Below are positions 5,169 through 5,793 of a stretch of DNA of 5,793 bases, in pieces; positions within the stretch are counted from its first letter, which is position 1, and each line of letters starts with the position of its first letter. The notes beneath the pieces are model-generated. The model was not told the DNA's origin, made no database searches, and saw only the letters and a program-made list of their open reading frames with translations. The stretch covers positions 1 to 5,793 of the forward strand of contig CAMDLJ010000176.1 of the NCBI GenBank assembly GCA_945901665.1. The letters are read 5' to 3'. The DNA is from Bordetella parapertussis. GTDB lineage: Bacteria > Pseudomonadota > Gammaproteobacteria > Burkholderiales > Burkholderiaceae. A program made the translations under genes and the position numbers.

Positions 5169-5793
5169 ACAAGCTCTTTGGGAAATTGAACGCGGCCGCG
5201 CTGATGCTGGGCGCTTGGCTGGCAAGCCCTGCCTGGGCCGTCAACGATCTGCCGGGCGGGCCAGCTGTCAGGCAACTGAACTTGCATCCCGCAGCCACCA
5301 AAATTGCCGAAGAGCAAGCTTGGTTGCACTGGTTCATGCTGATCATTTGCACATTGATTTTTGTGGTCGTTTTTGGGGTGATGTTTTATTCCATTTGGAA
5401 GCACCGCAAATCTGTGGGCCACAAGCCAGCGACTTTTCACGAGTCGGTGAAGGTTGAAATTGCTTGGACGGTGGTGCCTTTTATCATTGTGATTTTGATG
5501 GCCTTGCCCGCGACCAAAGCGGTGGTGGCCAGCAAAGACACCTCCAACGCTGACCTCACCATCAAAGCCACAGGCTACCAGTGGAAGTGGGGCTACGACT
5601 ACATCAAGGGCGAGGGTGAAGGCATTGGTTTCGTGTCCACCTTGGACAACGAGCATCGCGAAATGTCCAACAACGGTGCCAAGGGCGTGGACATTGACAA
5701 TTACTTGCTCAAAGTGGACAACCCTTTGGTGGTGCCGGTGGATAGAAAAGTTCGCATCATCACCACGGCCAATGACGTGATTCACGCTTTTGC
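5165..5793 (+). CDS. coxB: Cytochrome c oxidase subunit II (3' partial)
   Basis: Subunit II of an aa3-type haem-copper oxidase receives electrons from cytochrome c at its CuA centre on the periplasmic side. The first 209 residues are visible and the frame runs off the right edge. A signal peptide is seen at about 1-25, with a basic start (MNKLFGK), a hydrophobic core and SPAWA as the likely cleavage site. Two membrane anchors follow at about 56-76 and 99-118. GYQWKWGYDY at 137-146 is the aromatic electron-entry motif. NDVIHAF at 203-209 includes H207, which should be the first CuA ligand; the remaining ligands (CxxxC...H...M) lie beyond the window. ATG at 5165 gives a normal signal peptide, but in-frame ATGs at 5093 and 5105 would add 24 or 20 residues. 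No Shine-Dalgarno sequence precedes any of the three. coxA and further oxidase genes would be expected downstream. Confidence 0.95.
   Translation, partial: MNKLFGKLNAAALMLGAWLASPAWAVNDLPGGPAVRQLNLHPAATKIAEEQAWLHWFMLIICTLIFVVVFGVMFYSIWKHRKSVGHKPATFHESVKVEIAWTVVPFIIVILMALPATKAVVASKDTSNADLTIKATGYQWKWGYDYIKGEGEGIGFVSTLDNEHREMSNNGAKGVDIDNYLLKVDNPLVVPVDRKVRIITTANDVIHAF

Noticed and set aside
4901..5785. 294-codon minus-strand frame opposite coxB
   Set aside because: It is a mirror of the coxB reading frame: His/Asn/Gln-rich with no family resemblance, whereas the plus strand encodes an unmistakable cytochrome oxidase subunit II.
1..5793. A novel defence, mobile or biosynthetic system
   Set aside because: All well-supported genes belong to ordinary conserved families, and no mobile-element genes, repeat arrays or atypical gene clusters are visible on either strand.

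Overview
The window looks like a core-genome segment of a betaproteobacterium, most likely of the order Burkholderiales and probably Comamonadaceae. This rests on protein resemblance recalled from memory (the FPR, the BioC-like methyltransferase, the coxB leader), on the gene set, and on moderately high GC with heavy use of the leucine codon TTG. The genus cannot be fixed from the sequence; a freshwater Limnohabitans/Rhodoferax-like organism is only a guess. I see no transposase, integrase, CRISPR array, tRNA or rRNA.

Layout, left to right. (1) The 3' four-fifths of a thiolase of the 3-oxoadipyl-CoA (PcaF) type runs in from the left edge. (2) A ferredoxin-NADP reductase (fpr) converges on it, with only 3 bases between the two stop codons. 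(3) About 318 bases without an assignable gene separate fpr from a divergent TauE/SafE-type membrane permease, which appears to start at a TTG. (4) A compact hairpin terminator ends the permease and overlaps the stop codon of trmL. trmL is on the minus strand and downstream of comF; the two overlap by 29 bases and form a small operon. (5) comF and a BioC-like SAM methyltransferase are divergent, with only 21 bases between their start codons. Back-to-back -10-like elements there would put both transcription starts on or next to the ATG. (6) After the methyltransferase comes a 135-base regulatory leader, then coxB (aa3-type cytochrome c oxidase subunit II), which is cut by the right edge just after the first copper-ligand histidine.

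The genes do not form one pathway. They cover aromatic catabolism (thiolase), redox and iron-sulfur supply (FPR), anion or sulfur-compound export (TauE/SafE), tRNA wobble modification (TrmL), a DNA-uptake-associated phosphoribosyltransferase homologue (ComF), probable biotin precursor synthesis (BioC-like) and aerobic respiration (CoxB). No clearly novel multi-gene system is visible. The most interesting signals are regulatory: the possibly leaderless, overlapping comF/bioC promoter pair, and the coxB leader. That leader holds an extended -10, a 14-base palindrome with FNR-type geometry over the predicted start site, and a 16-codon upstream reading frame that ends in an ATGA overlap with coxB. 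A degenerate SAM-binding motif I in the BioC-like protein also deserves a check.
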